Positions 34,602 through 43,497 of a stretch of DNA of 64,000 bases are shown here, in pieces. Positions within the stretch are counted from its first letter, which is position 1; every line of letters begins with the position of its first letter. The notes under the pieces are model-generated. The model saw only the letters and a program-made list of their open reading frames with translations. It was not told where the DNA came from and made no database searches. Both the position numbers and the translations under genes were made by a program. This DNA comes from JANQHS01 sp965227315 (GTDB lineage: Bacteria; Bacteroidota; Bacteroidia; Cytophagales; CCMP332): the NCBI GenBank assembly GCA_965227315.1, contig OZ245737.1, positions 2,604,001-2,668,000 of the forward strand, written 5' to 3'.

Positions 34602-35773
34602 TTGAACAGATCCCGGAACAGTTTTTCGTACCGTTCCTTGTTCGCTTTCTTTGAAAAATTGGCTTCGATAAATTCCCGACCTTTCAACCCCATTTCCTCT
34701 CTTTTGCTTTTATCCTCAAGCAGGGTAACAATGCCTGTTTCCCAGTCTTTCAAGTTGGTTGCTTGCATCCCCCGGACTCCATCACCAAGGATTTCCTTGT
34801 TGACCCCAACCGGAGAGCCGACTGAAGGCTTTGACAAGGCCATATACTGGATCAGTTTGAATCCGCATTTTCCTTTTGCCCATTCTGTATCGGGTAAGGG
34901 CATTAATCCCACATCAATTTGATCGAGGTCTTCTATTTCAGTCCTCAGGGAAAACCTTTTGAACTCATAATCCAATTGTTCAAAATTTGGATCCTTATCA
35001 GCTATAATGAGAAACTTGGTATTGTATAGTTTCTGAATCGACCTTATCACAGGTAAGATTGGGGTCAAATATTTCAGGGTAGAATGGGTTCCTGTCCAAC
35101 CAATGGTAAGGTCCTGGTTTTTCCGAATCGTAGGCCTGTGGAGATCGGTGTCTACCGTGGTCGGAATTATTTCACAACGCTCATTAAAAGAACTGGCGTA
35201 ATTCCTGATCCAATTGTTTCCGGCTGAAATGATGCTGCTCCATGCGATTATTTTTCCAACCTTGTTATGCCATTTGATCCCCGAGATCAACCTATTCTCT
35301 TTCGAAGTGTTGCTGATCCAAATGGCATCATCAAAATCATAAATCCCCTTTTTTCTGAAAATCTTTAGAGCAATATATTCCCAAACCGGAGGTCCGAGCG
35401 GAGCTGCTTCACGGTGAATGAAAACCGCATCGAATCTGTGAAGTTCAAAAAGGAGAAAAAACCTCCTCAATATCCCGGAAAAGAAAGCAAACAGCTTTTG
35501 AACAAAATTGCCTTTTGAGTATAGGACCTTAAATCCCGCCTCATTCCAGAAGGGCCGCAGATCATATTCTATTTTCCAGCCAGGAAACAGGTCGAGGTAT
35601 TGTTCGAACCGGAATCGCTGTGAGGCGACCTGACCTTTCGGGTATGGACATATGATCAGGAGTCTTTTAATCCTTGATCGATTTATAAACTCTTGAGTAT
35701 GATTCGATTCCCATTCGCAAAGAGAACTCCCTGATTGCAAGGTCCCGGATCTTTTCACCAGAAGCTGATTCAA
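34598..35773 (-). CDS. Glycosyltransferase family 4-like
   Basis: GT-B fold transferase of about 390 residues, last gene of the leftward cluster. The family region begins LLIICPYPKGQVASQRFRFE; the C-terminal half has IGWTGTHSTLKYL and GFKLIQYMALSKPSVGSPVG, the donor-binding part. The canonical start is a TTG at 35773, which would place 34 non-conserved residues inside the upstream gene. An ATT at 35671, overlapping the upstream stop as ATTAA, would start the protein exactly at IKRLLIICP. I judge the ATT start more likely. The sugar transferred is unknown. Confidence 0.86.
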   Translation of the reverse strand: MNQLLVKRSGTLQSGSSLCEWESNHTQEFINRSRIKRLLIICPYPKGQVASQRFRFEQYLDLFPGWKIEYDLRPFWNEAGFKVLYSKGNFVQKLFAFFSGILRRFFLLFELHRFDAVFIHREAAPLGPPVWEYIALKIFRKKGIYDFDDAIWISNTSKENRLISGIKWHNKVGKIIAWSSIISAGNNWIRNYASSFNERCEIIPTTVDTDLHRPTIRKNQDLTIGWTGTHSTLKYLTPILPVIRSIQKLYNTKFLIIADKDPNFEQLDYEFKRFSLRTEIEDLDQIDVGLMPLPDTEWAKGKCGFKLIQYMALSKPSVGSPVGVNKEILGDGVRGMQATNLKDWETGIVTLLEDKSKREEMGLKGREFIEANFSKKANKERYEKLFRDLFN

Positions 35774-36953
35774 TCCAGGATCTTAGTTCGTTCTGACCTT
35801 TGGTATCACCATTTTCCAGCCAGAAGGCCCAAGGATATTTGGAATGATAGTGTTCCATATCGCCCCAGCCCGGGTTGGAGATCACCGGAAGGCCCATAGA
35901 TATGAATTCACCGGTTTTTGTCGCGGATGAAGCTTTTTTCGAAAACTTGCCTGAAATAAAAAAAAGTCCCGCATCCGCAGCTAAAAGATCTTGAGGCATT
36001 CTATCATAACTGGAGGATCTGATCCTGATCTTGTCCATGACAGAAGCTATGCTTCCATGCTGCGGATTTCTCTCCAATATGAGTTCAACCCTCTTTCGAA
36101 TATTGCCTTTAGGCTCCTTGGTAAGGATCAACCAGCTGGAGTTTGGGTCATGGGCGCTGTAGCGCATGAAGAAATCAAACATTTCCTCAAAGAGGTACCA
36201 GGTCCCAAAGGATCCCTGGTAGCAAAAAACCAGATGATCATTAGGTAGATCAAACTCCTGTCTTTTTTTTGCTTTGAGAGCAGCGGGATATTTTTCGGGA
36301 TTGAAGTGATCCGTATCTACGCAGGTTGGGATGACATGTATTTTTTCTTTGATGCCTTCGGTCCTATTGGAGCTTTTTATTTTAAAACTCTGCAGCGAAC
36401 CTCTCTGTGAGCCGGTTTCAAACCAGGTCCCGATCTCATTTCTTGCGTTTTCCGTAAGGGATATGATCGAATCGGCATGACTTACCAGGTATTGCTCCTT
36501 GTTCTTAAATGACCTGTAGGCGGTAAAGAAAAGCGGGTTTTTAATGTTCCAGATTTTTCCATCGACTCTTTCATCCGGCCAGAACCCACGCATGTCGAAT
36601 AGAACTCTTGATTCCGATGGTAGCAGGCTTTTGATGGCCTCATATGGAACCAGACTCCTGGTATGAATAAGATCGAAAGAGATCCTTACCGCCAACCTTT
36701 TGTAGATCCTCCGCATCCGGGATTTGTTTTTCAGGAAGGAAAGTCCTTTTGGATTTTTTGCATATAGGTCAAAGGAATACTTGATACCCGAAGCTTCGAT
36801 TTTTTCTTTTTCCTTCCTGCCAACTTCCTTTTTTTCGAGGGTTATCAGGTGAATTTCGTAACCGGCGTTTGCCAATCCTTTCAGGTAAGGCAGAATCTGG
36901 GATTGCCCCAAGGGATCGAGTATTCCATCAAAACTCAGATAAAGGATCTTCAT
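35667..36953 (-). CDS. Glycosyltransferase family 4-like
   Basis: About 428 residues from the ATG at 36953 (MKILYLSFDGILDPLGQSQIL), which overlaps the asnB stop as ATGA; an earlier in-frame start at 37010 would lie deep in asnB. Motifs include YLKGLANAGYEIHLITLEKK, VLFDMRGFWPDERV and the donor-binding GEFISMGLPVISNPGWGDM. The GQSQ N-terminus and DMRGFWPDE recur in GT4 enzymes of Bacteroidota polysaccharide clusters. Cytoplasmic, adding a sugar to a lipid-linked intermediate. Donor and acceptor unknown. Confidence 0.88.
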   Translation of the reverse strand: MKILYLSFDGILDPLGQSQILPYLKGLANAGYEIHLITLEKKEVGRKEKEKIEASGIKYSFDLYAKNPKGLSFLKNKSRMRRIYKRLAVRISFDLIHTRSLVPYEAIKSLLPSESRVLFDMRGFWPDERVDGKIWNIKNPLFFTAYRSFKNKEQYLVSHADSIISLTENARNEIGTWFETGSQRGSLQSFKIKSSNRTEGIKEKIHVIPTCVDTDHFNPEKYPAALKAKKRQEFDLPNDHLVFCYQGSFGTWYLFEEMFDFFMRYSAHDPNSSWLILTKEPKGNIRKRVELILERNPQHGSIASVMDKIRIRSSSYDRMPQDLLAADAGLFFISGKFSKKASSATKTGEFISMGLPVISNPGWGDMEHYHSKYPWAFWLENGDTKGQNELRSWIESASGEKIRDLAIREFSLRMGIESYSRVYKSIKD

Positions 36954-38803
36954 GAGCTTAGTGATATGTTTCTTTTGGCGGCCCATGATAGCAATACAAC
37001 GAGATGCCATACCCGGTTGTATTCTGATTCCTTTCCGCTCTTATATGCGGCAATGTTCTTCCCGACAATGGTATGATCCAGCAAGGAGTGCTGTCGGATC
37101 GAATCGGGATGACATATATCGGAAAATCGGGAATCGAGATTGGCTTTGAGCCATTTCGAAAGTGGAATCGAAAAGCCCCACTTCCGGCGATAGATCAGAT
37201 TCTTGGGAAGATAACTTTCGAGGATCTCTTTGAGAATGAGCTTTCCCTGACCCCTGTCATATTTATATGAGTCCGGAAGTCTTTTTGAAAAATCCACAAT
37301 TCTTTGATCGAGAATAGGAACCCTGCATTCCAGTGAAGATCTCATCGAAGAACGATCAACCTTTTCAAGCAGATCATCCGGCAAATAGTATTTAAGATCA
37401 AACAGGGATTGTTTTTGCATCGCAGAGACCTCTTTGCCAAAGTGATCTTCTTGAAGATCCATCGCCGGAGATCTGCCATTCAGGACCGCTATGGTTTCAT
37501 CCTGGGAAAAAAGGGATTGTTCTATGGAAAATACATGGCTCTGCGGGTTTCCGGAATTGTTCGCTGACATTTTTGATGCCTTGGCGATCTTATGATTTGA
37601 TGAGTCCTTGCCAAGTATCGATAACCCCTGGATCCCGGTCCGGTAAATCGGGTGGTTCAACCATCGAGCCCAATTATAGGCTCCATATCCAAAGAACAAT
37701 TCATCCCCTCCGTCACCGGTTAGGATCACCTTCACTTCTTTTCTGGCAAGTTGCGAAATCAGCATGACCGGAATTGCAGATGTATCGCCGAACGGCTGAT
37801 CAAATGTGTTCAGCATTTCGGGGATCATTGCCGAAGCTTCATCTTCTTCCAAAACGTATTCATTATGGTCCGATCCTATGCGATCCGCGACCTTTCTGGC
37901 ATAAGAGGATTCATCGTATTGATCATCCTTAAACCCGATATTGAAGGTTTTGATCGGTGCCTTTAGAGCTTTTGAAGCTATGGCGCTCACCAGGCTCGAG
38001 TCGGTTCCTCCGCTCAAAAATGTACCGAGAGGGACATCGGAAACCATTTGTTTCTCCACGGAATCAATGAGCAGGGAATGCAATTGCTCTCGGAGTTCTC
38101 CGGAATTGAAATGACTTATTTCCTTTTCTTCTCTCCAAAACTTATGATGTTCAACCCTGTGATCATCCCGGATAAGGCAATAGTGCCCCTTTGGAACCTT
38201 TTCAATCTCGTTGAAAATGGTCAGGGGTTCCGGTATAAACCCCAGATGCAGGAAATAATGTATTGCGTCCTTGTTAACCGAAAGCCTGGAGCTGATCTTC
38301 TTGTTTCCCAGAAAAGATTTCAATTCTGATGAAAACGCGATGTTGGTAGAATCTCTATAGAGGTAGAGCGGTTTGATACCTACACGATCCCGGACCAACA
38401 ACAACTCCTTTTTTTCCTGATCAAATATTGCAAAGGCAAACATGCCGTTGAGATCGGAAAGCCCTTCGTTCCCCTTGAGATCCAGGTATTCCAGTACGAT
38501 CTCCGAGTCCGAGCTTGACTTCAATCGTTCATTGGGAATCTCAGCCTTGAGATCCCGGAAGTTATAGGTCTCTCCATTATAGACCAGTATCTTCTTGCCC
38601 GTGCTCGAAACCATGGGTTGGTTAGCCCTTTCGGAAAGATCAATGATGGAAAGCCGGGTATGTCCCAGATGGACTGTTTCATCGGTCGAAGACCACTGAT
38701 TTTGAAAATCAGGACCCCTATGGGCCAGAGAATCTGTCATTTGGGTTATGTCCTCTTTTCCGAGTGACTTATCCAGGGACCAAATACCGGTAATTCCGCA
38801 CAT
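36950..38803 (-). CDS. asnB: AsnB-type glutamine amidotransferase (asparagine synthase-like)
   Basis: A 617-residue class II amidotransferase. Cys2 (MCGITGI) is the glutaminase nucleophile; LAHRGPD, LSIIDLS, LVYNGE-like and SDSEIVL mark the Ntn domain. The synthetase domain has LSGGTDSSLV (about 260-268), the pyrophosphate loop, and LTGDGGDELFFGYG. In surface-sugar clusters such enzymes often amidate uronic-acid sugars rather than make asparagine. A second paralogue is at 44242. It lies in the middle of the leftward operon, which suggests a role in the polysaccharide. The free asparagine route cannot be excluded. Confidence 0.88.
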   Translation of the reverse strand: MCGITGIWSLDKSLGKEDITQMTDSLAHRGPDFQNQWSSTDETVHLGHTRLSIIDLSERANQPMVSSTGKKILVYNGETYNFRDLKAEIPNERLKSSSDSEIVLEYLDLKGNEGLSDLNGMFAFAIFDQEKKELLLVRDRVGIKPLYLYRDSTNIAFSSELKSFLGNKKISSRLSVNKDAIHYFLHLGFIPEPLTIFNEIEKVPKGHYCLIRDDHRVEHHKFWREEKEISHFNSGELREQLHSLLIDSVEKQMVSDVPLGTFLSGGTDSSLVSAIASKALKAPIKTFNIGFKDDQYDESSYARKVADRIGSDHNEYVLEEDEASAMIPEMLNTFDQPFGDTSAIPVMLISQLARKEVKVILTGDGGDELFFGYGAYNWARWLNHPIYRTGIQGLSILGKDSSNHKIAKASKMSANNSGNPQSHVFSIEQSLFSQDETIAVLNGRSPAMDLQEDHFGKEVSAMQKQSLFDLKYYLPDDLLEKVDRSSMRSSLECRVPILDQRIVDFSKRLPDSYKYDRGQGKLILKEILESYLPKNLIYRRKWGFSIPLSKWLKANLDSRFSDICHPDSIRQHSLLDHTIVGKNIAAYKSGKESEYNRVWHLVVLLSWAAKRNISLSS

Positions 38804-38838
38804 GGTTTAATTGGATCGGATTGTCGGTTTATAGAACA

Positions 38839-39711
38839 TCAATACCTCTTTTGTATTCTTCTTAGGAAGACTCCCGGTGAGTCAACCAGAGACCTAAATA
38901 AATACAAAAATGCCCTGATCGGATCTTTTTCATCTCCGGCAAAAGAGGCCGCAATGGTGAAATTCAGGTTTGAATTCAATCTGCGGTATTCTTCGGCACT
39001 TGAAAAAGCTCCCCTTTTCCTTGCCTGGCGAAACGCATATCTCATATCCGAGGCCATGCGTTTTACATTCAAATGCATTTGACCGTCATGAAGATTATAC
39101 GCAACCAGTGCTTCGGGAATGAGGCCAAATTCCCCGATCTCCGAAAGTCTTAACCACATATCCCAATCGGCCGAGGTTGACAGGTTTAGATCAAAGCCTC
39201 CCGCTTTTTCTATTGCTTCCTTTCTTACCATCACGGATGAAGGACTATGTATCACGGTTTCCTTTAGGTTCAACAGATCGCCTTTTACACTACCGGATTT
39301 CCCGTTGGATATATTGACAAGACTTCCATCCTGTCCAACGATCTTTTCAAGGCTATGCACCAACACGATTTCAGCGTGTTGATCCAGAAATCCTTTTTTT
39401 TCTTGAAGGTTTCCGGGGAGGAATTCATCATCCGCATCCAAAAAGGCTATGTACTGGCCCCTTGAATTTTCAATTCCTACATTCCTTGCCTTGCTGACGC
39501 CCTGGTTCTTTTGGTCGATAATGATAATTCCCTCGAAGCTTTGGGCGATCTGCTTTGAACGATCTGTGGAGCCATCGTTGATCAATAGAACCTCCGCCTC
39601 CACTCCTTTCTGATCAAAAACTGATTTTAGGGTTCTTTCCAAAAATGCTTCGGCGTTGTAACATGGAATTACAACGGAAACCTCCGGTCCTATTTTTTGT
39701 TGATTTCCGAT
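38839..39711 (-). CDS. Glycosyltransferase family 2-like, start codon unclear
   Basis: GT-A fold inverting transferase. The whole GT2 signature is present: VSVVIPCYNAEAFLERTL, LLINDGSTDRS, VSKARNVGIE, YIAFLDADDEF. The first canonical start in frame, TTG at 39642, would remove the first strand (VSVVIPCYN), so translation must start earlier. The frame opens right after the stop of the upstream glycosyltransferase with ATC (39709-39711), and contains only ATC, ATA or ATT as near-starts. I place the start at 39711 for the complete fold. Either a non-AUG start or stop readthrough is required. Confidence 0.83.
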   Translation of the reverse strand: MGNQQKIGPEVSVVIPCYNAEAFLERTLKSVFDQKGVEAEVLLINDGSTDRSKQIAQSFEGIIIIDQKNQGVSKARNVGIENSRGQYIAFLDADDEFLPGNLQEKKGFLDQHAEIVLVHSLEKIVGQDGSLVNISNGKSGSVKGDLLNLKETVIHSPSSVMVRKEAIEKAGGFDLNLSTSADWDMWLRLSEIGEFGLIPEALVAYNLHDGQMHLNVKRMASDMRYAFRQARKRGAFSSAEEYRRLNSNLNFTIAASFAGDEKDPIRAFLYLFRSLVDSPGVFLRRIQKRY

Positions 39712-40827
39712 CTAATAGGGATTTTGGTAAAGTTGCTCCAGCCTTTTCATCATGAGGTCAAATGAGAATTTCTCCATGGCATCCTTTCTGCCCTTTTCAA
39801 CCATCTCATTCGAAAACTCTCTGTTTTTCACCCGTTGCAATGCATCGGCAATGGCTCCTGAATTCCGAAAGGGGACAGTCAGTGCATTCACGTTGTTTTG
39901 AACAAACTCATTTGCAATTCCCGAAAGTGAGAAAATGCTTGGAATGCCTGCGAGCAATGCTTCTACATATGTTTGCCCAAAGGCTTCTGAATGATCATCG
40001 ATAGGAGTATGCACATACACATCCATGATATTATAGAGTGCAGGAGAGTCAGGTTCAAAAGCGATCAATGTATAGCTGTTTTCAGGAATGTCCCGAAGCA
40101 TTGATCGAATCTGGTCTTCATAAGGTCCATGAGCATTTGCAAGAACGAGATGCGCCCCGGGACAGCCCTTCAAAAATTCCCGGAAGGCCGGGATGATGTA
40201 CTGAATGCCTTTCCATTCATCGAATCTGGCAATTACGCCAACTATGTAGGCATCCTTTGGAAACCCGTATTTCTCCTTCAGCTTGTCAACTCTAGAGGAT
40301 TCGACATCCTGGAAATCCCCGGGAATAAACCCATGTGGGATCAAGGCCACCTTCTCCTTGGCCACCTTCTCTTTTTCAAGTAGCACCTGATTTACATTTT
40401 GAGAAATCGCAATGATCCTGGAACTTATATTGTTTAAAAACAGATCCAGACGTACGGCTTTTGGGTGGTATTCATGGTGGTAGGTAGAGAAATGCCTGGT
40501 ATAGATCCTGCCTCTAACCCCGGCTAGCTTTGCCGAAAGCAGCCCAATGATATTTGCAATACGCAAATGACAATGAACAACATCGACCTTCTCCCTTTTC
40601 AAAAGGCCTATCGCTTTCCAGATACTTTTTGCAATGTCAAGTTTCGAGTTTCCCCCCAGCCGGTAAACATGATGTCCTCCCACTTGTAGGTGTTCTTCCA
40701 ACTCTGTTTTTCTGTCGTTGATCAGAAAATAGACCTGCCGAAACTTTTTTTTATCCAGCGCCCTGGAGATCCACTCAAAATTCCTTGCCTTCTCGACATC
40801 TGAAATAAAAATTCCTATGGTTTTCAT
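39712..40827 (-). CDS. Glycosyltransferase family 4-like
   Basis: A 371-residue GT-B enzyme starting at ATG 40827. N-terminal DVVHCHLRIANIIGLLSAKL is the typical acceptor-domain strand, and the donor domain has VIARFDEWKGIQYIIPAF, AHLVLANAHGPYED and EAFGQTYVEALLAGIPSIFS (Ex7E motif). It belongs to the leftward cluster between two GT2 genes. The stop TAG is in the same frame as the following GT2 gene, with no spacer. Sugar specificity is unknown. Confidence 0.9.
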   Translation of the reverse strand: MKTIGIFISDVEKARNFEWISRALDKKKFRQVYFLINDRKTELEEHLQVGGHHVYRLGGNSKLDIAKSIWKAIGLLKREKVDVVHCHLRIANIIGLLSAKLAGVRGRIYTRHFSTYHHEYHPKAVRLDLFLNNISSRIIAISQNVNQVLLEKEKVAKEKVALIPHGFIPGDFQDVESSRVDKLKEKYGFPKDAYIVGVIARFDEWKGIQYIIPAFREFLKGCPGAHLVLANAHGPYEDQIRSMLRDIPENSYTLIAFEPDSPALYNIMDVYVHTPIDDHSEAFGQTYVEALLAGIPSIFSLSGIANEFVQNNVNALTVPFRNSGAIADALQRVKNREFSNEMVEKGRKDAMEKFSFDLMMKRLEQLYQNPY

Positions 40828-40828
40828 C

Positions 40829-41704
40829 TCAGTCCTCCAATTGGGCCGTTATGACCATATCGTAAATTTTGAAACGAAGTTTCTTTGGAAAAACTATGAA
40901 AAGGTTGAACCTGTCCATAAGAAAGGGGAAAGTTCCGCCTCTGAAAATTTTCCTTAATGATCTTTTCGATCGTGAGCCTGACAAGGATTTGGGAATTACC
41001 TTATTCTTCTTCTCCATTTTTTTGAGTTCTGTCTGGTATTCCTGCTGCCTTTTGATGTATTTTCTAAAGGTCAGTTCATCCTGATGATAACCAAGTATGC
41101 CGGGATCAAATCTCACCTCCAACCCCTGGTCCAGGGCGCGATAACCAAGGTCTTTATCCTCACAATCGCTCAGGCTATCATCAAATCCACCCAAAGCCTC
41201 AAAGTTTTTTCTTCTGATCGAGAATATCGCTCCTGTGAGAAAAAGCGTTTCCCTGTCCATTGGCTCAAGAGTAATTTGTGAAAGCCATTTCCTGCTGAGG
41301 TGGGATTTAAATTTTTCCACCTCGGTTTTCATTTCCTTTTCATTTTCCATTTGGGCTCCTACAAGAATGAGCTTTTCATTCTTCAGATGTTCCTGACCAA
41401 ATCTTGAGATTACATCAGGCATGGGCTCCATATCATCATCGAGGAAAATCAAGAGCTCACCCTTGGATTGTCTGACTCCATAATTTCTATTTCCACCCCG
41501 GCCCAGATTTTTTCCTGAGCAGACAATCTTGATACCCTGGAGGTTCAGGTTTTGCTTTTCAAGCTCCAATTTGATCTGCTCACCGTTCCCATCGATGCTA
41601 AGGATGGTTTCAAAGTCCTGAACGGTTTGATTCTCGAGATGCTTCAAGACTTTCTTTGCCTTTGTGGCAGATCTATAGGTGGGAATGATCACACTGATAT
41701 CCAT
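40829..41704 (-). CDS. Glycosyltransferase family 2-like
   Basis: A 291-residue GT-A transferase. ISVIIPTYRS, the donor region NLGRGGNRNYGVRQ, LLIFLDDDMEPMPD (DxD-type metal site) and the late GGFDDSLSDCEDKDLGYRA are all present. It starts with ATG at 41704, 4 bases after the upstream stop, and ends 1 base before the next start. The acceptor is unknown; position places it inside the polysaccharide operon. Confidence 0.9.
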   Translation of the reverse strand: MDISVIIPTYRSATKAKKVLKHLENQTVQDFETILSIDGNGEQIKLELEKQNLNLQGIKIVCSGKNLGRGGNRNYGVRQSKGELLIFLDDDMEPMPDVISRFGQEHLKNEKLILVGAQMENEKEMKTEVEKFKSHLSRKWLSQITLEPMDRETLFLTGAIFSIRRKNFEALGGFDDSLSDCEDKDLGYRALDQGLEVRFDPGILGYHQDELTFRKYIKRQQEYQTELKKMEKKNKVIPKSLSGSRSKRSLRKIFRGGTFPFLMDRFNLFIVFPKKLRFKIYDMVITAQLED

Positions 41705-41708
41705 GATC

Positions 41709-42584
41709 TCAGAATGCCATTTTGAGCCATCTTCGCGCGAGCTTGAGATTTGATCTGCTGGGATGCGAGATGAAATTCAATGCACGAACTAAATACAGAA
41801 AAAATGAATAAATACTTCCCCTGGTCACCAGAAGGAAGCTTTTCTCATTTTCTACCATCAGGTTCTTTTTGGATTCTGATCCAAGACTTGTATCTGATGA
41901 GACGGAATGATGGTGTACGACCGAAAACTCAGGAAAATACAGGACCTTCTTTCCGATTGAGCGAAACTGGTATCCCCAAACCACATCCTCGAAGTACATA
42001 AAGAAGCGTTCGTCCAATTTTTTTCCAGGTAGAAGATCAAGGTTTTCCCTCTTAGTCAAAACGAAAGTGCCCCAGATCCAATCACAATATGCCGACTTTT
42101 CCTGATTGTGGTAGGAACCCAAAAGCCAGTCACCGCGCGGATTGAGTTTTTGAAGCCGAAAAAGTTCGATCAATTCCTTCTGAATGCTTGGGAATCGGTT
42201 GGCTACCGGCTGCGCTTTTCCACTTGGATAGTTCAGGCGACATGAAAGGGCTCCCAGCTGTTGATCTCTATGGAATTTTTCGATGCACTTGCTCAGTCCT
42301 GGCTCCACGAATTCGACGTCATTATTCATGATCAGAATGAAAGGCTTAGTCGATTTCCCGATCCCATGATTTGCGGCTTTGGCATATCCCGAGTTGCGAT
42401 CTAAGCGAAGAATTGAAATGTCATGGGAATGCCAGGATTCTTTTGGTGTAAACCGAGTATCTGAGCCGTTGTCTACAATGAGGATCTCTGTGCTACTGGT
42501 GTCATTGAAATTTAATATGCTTTCGACACAGCGGTTGGTCAGACTGTCTTGGTTATAATGGATGATGATGATCGATAAACCCAA
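41709..42584 (-). CDS. Glycosyltransferase family 2-like (rhamnosyltransferase type)
   Basis: A 291-residue GT2 protein that begins LGLSIIIIHYNQDSL from a TTG at 42584; the TTG lies 1 base after the upstream stop, and no ATG is near. The donor site has ILIVDNGSD, NSGYAKAANHGI and ILIMNNDVEF, where NND replaces the usual DxD, a change common in rhamnosyltransferase-like members. The name is by resemblance only. It is part of the leftward polysaccharide operon. Confidence 0.85.
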   Translation of the reverse strand: MGLSIIIIHYNQDSLTNRCVESILNFNDTSSTEILIVDNGSDTRFTPKESWHSHDISILRLDRNSGYAKAANHGIGKSTKPFILIMNNDVEFVEPGLSKCIEKFHRDQQLGALSCRLNYPSGKAQPVANRFPSIQKELIELFRLQKLNPRGDWLLGSYHNQEKSAYCDWIWGTFVLTKRENLDLLPGKKLDERFFMYFEDVVWGYQFRSIGKKVLYFPEFSVVHHHSVSSDTSLGSESKKNLMVENEKSFLLVTRGSIYSFFLYLVRALNFISHPSRSNLKLARRWLKMAF

Positions 42585-42585
42585 A

Positions 42586-43497
42586 TTATATGAGATTACC
42601 GGTGAGTTGTTTGATTTTGGAGATCAACCTACTGTTGTACAAGGCTCTCTGGAAATCGTTGATGGGAAGTTTTTCGCCTTGCATTTTCCCGATCAGGTCC
42701 CTGATCGAGTCCGCTTCAACAGCCTTGAGCCTTGGCCAGTTGGGCGGATGAACGGGATGAAAGTTCTTGATACTGGAATAGTTGGAATCGTTGAGCTCTT
42801 TCCACATATCCAGATACCTGGACCTCTTTTCTTCGGTATCCAATTCTTCTGAAGCATGTCCCCAGTTTGCGAGTTTGAACCGCAATTCCTCCTCTCCCCG
42901 GGCCCAGGTCTCATGCAGGGCGAAGAAGGGACTTAGGTGGTTGAAGTAGCCGTTTCTTTTAGCCCTTTCATAAAGCGGTTTAGTGGTGGCAAAAGGGGAG
43001 GATTCGGGAATTTCCTTACCGAAATCCACCAGGTAATACTTCCCAGCGATATTTTTAAAAATCGGTATAAAGCTTACCAGAACGTTGTAGGGCTTTTCTT
43101 TTCCCGTAGGGTAGGGATTTAACTGCAACAGGTATTTTCTAAATCCTTCGAAGTCGATCATGTATTCGTCAGCGTCGATTTGAATGTGCCATCCTCCGGG
43201 CTTCATGGCCGTGGCCATTTCCGTGCGCTGCAGATTACAGTTTTGCCTTGAGTTCAATTTGGTTGAGGAATAATTTCCCTCGATAACCAGGATCTTGTTA
43301 TCCCGATCTGTTTGGCGAACGAATTCAAAGAATGAGGCATTATCAAATTCATATGGCCTCCCTCCCCAGGATTTTCTTCCTTCATCAAGGCTTAGGCAAA
43401 TGACATCCGAATGATCATAGACCAGCGGAAGAGAGACCTTCAATAGCTCCCAGTCATAGGCCACGCAAAATCCAACCTTGACAATATCCTTCTTCAA
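42586..43497 (-). CDS. Glycosyltransferase-like protein with DADEY motif
   Basis: About 303 residues. The N-terminus KVGFCVAYDWELLKVSLPLVYDHSDVI and the central HIQIDADEYMIDFEGF match the glycosyltransferases of the GT2/GT92-like kind found near methyltransferases in Bacteroidota sugar clusters, where DADE is a metal-binding DxD variant. The start is probably the TTG at 43497, which overlaps the TGA of the upstream methyltransferase (TTGA); an earlier TTG at 43509 adds four residues. The sugar is unknown, and family placement is less certain than for its neighbours. Confidence 0.75.
   Translation of the reverse strand: MKKDIVKVGFCVAYDWELLKVSLPLVYDHSDVICLSLDEGRKSWGGRPYEFDNASFFEFVRQTDRDNKILVIEGNYSSTKLNSRQNCNLQRTEMATAMKPGGWHIQIDADEYMIDFEGFRKYLLQLNPYPTGKEKPYNVLVSFIPIFKNIAGKYYLVDFGKEIPESSPFATTKPLYERAKRNGYFNHLSPFFALHETWARGEEELRFKLANWGHASEELDTEEKRSRYLDMWKELNDSNYSSIKNFHPVHPPNWPRLKAVEADSIRDLIGKMQGEKLPINDFQRALYNSRLISKIKQLTGNLI

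Noticed and set aside
39712..39714. TAG as a pyrrolysine codon joining GT4 and GT2
   Set aside because: No pyl gene or relevant context is seen, and the codon lies in a linker with no need for a special residue.
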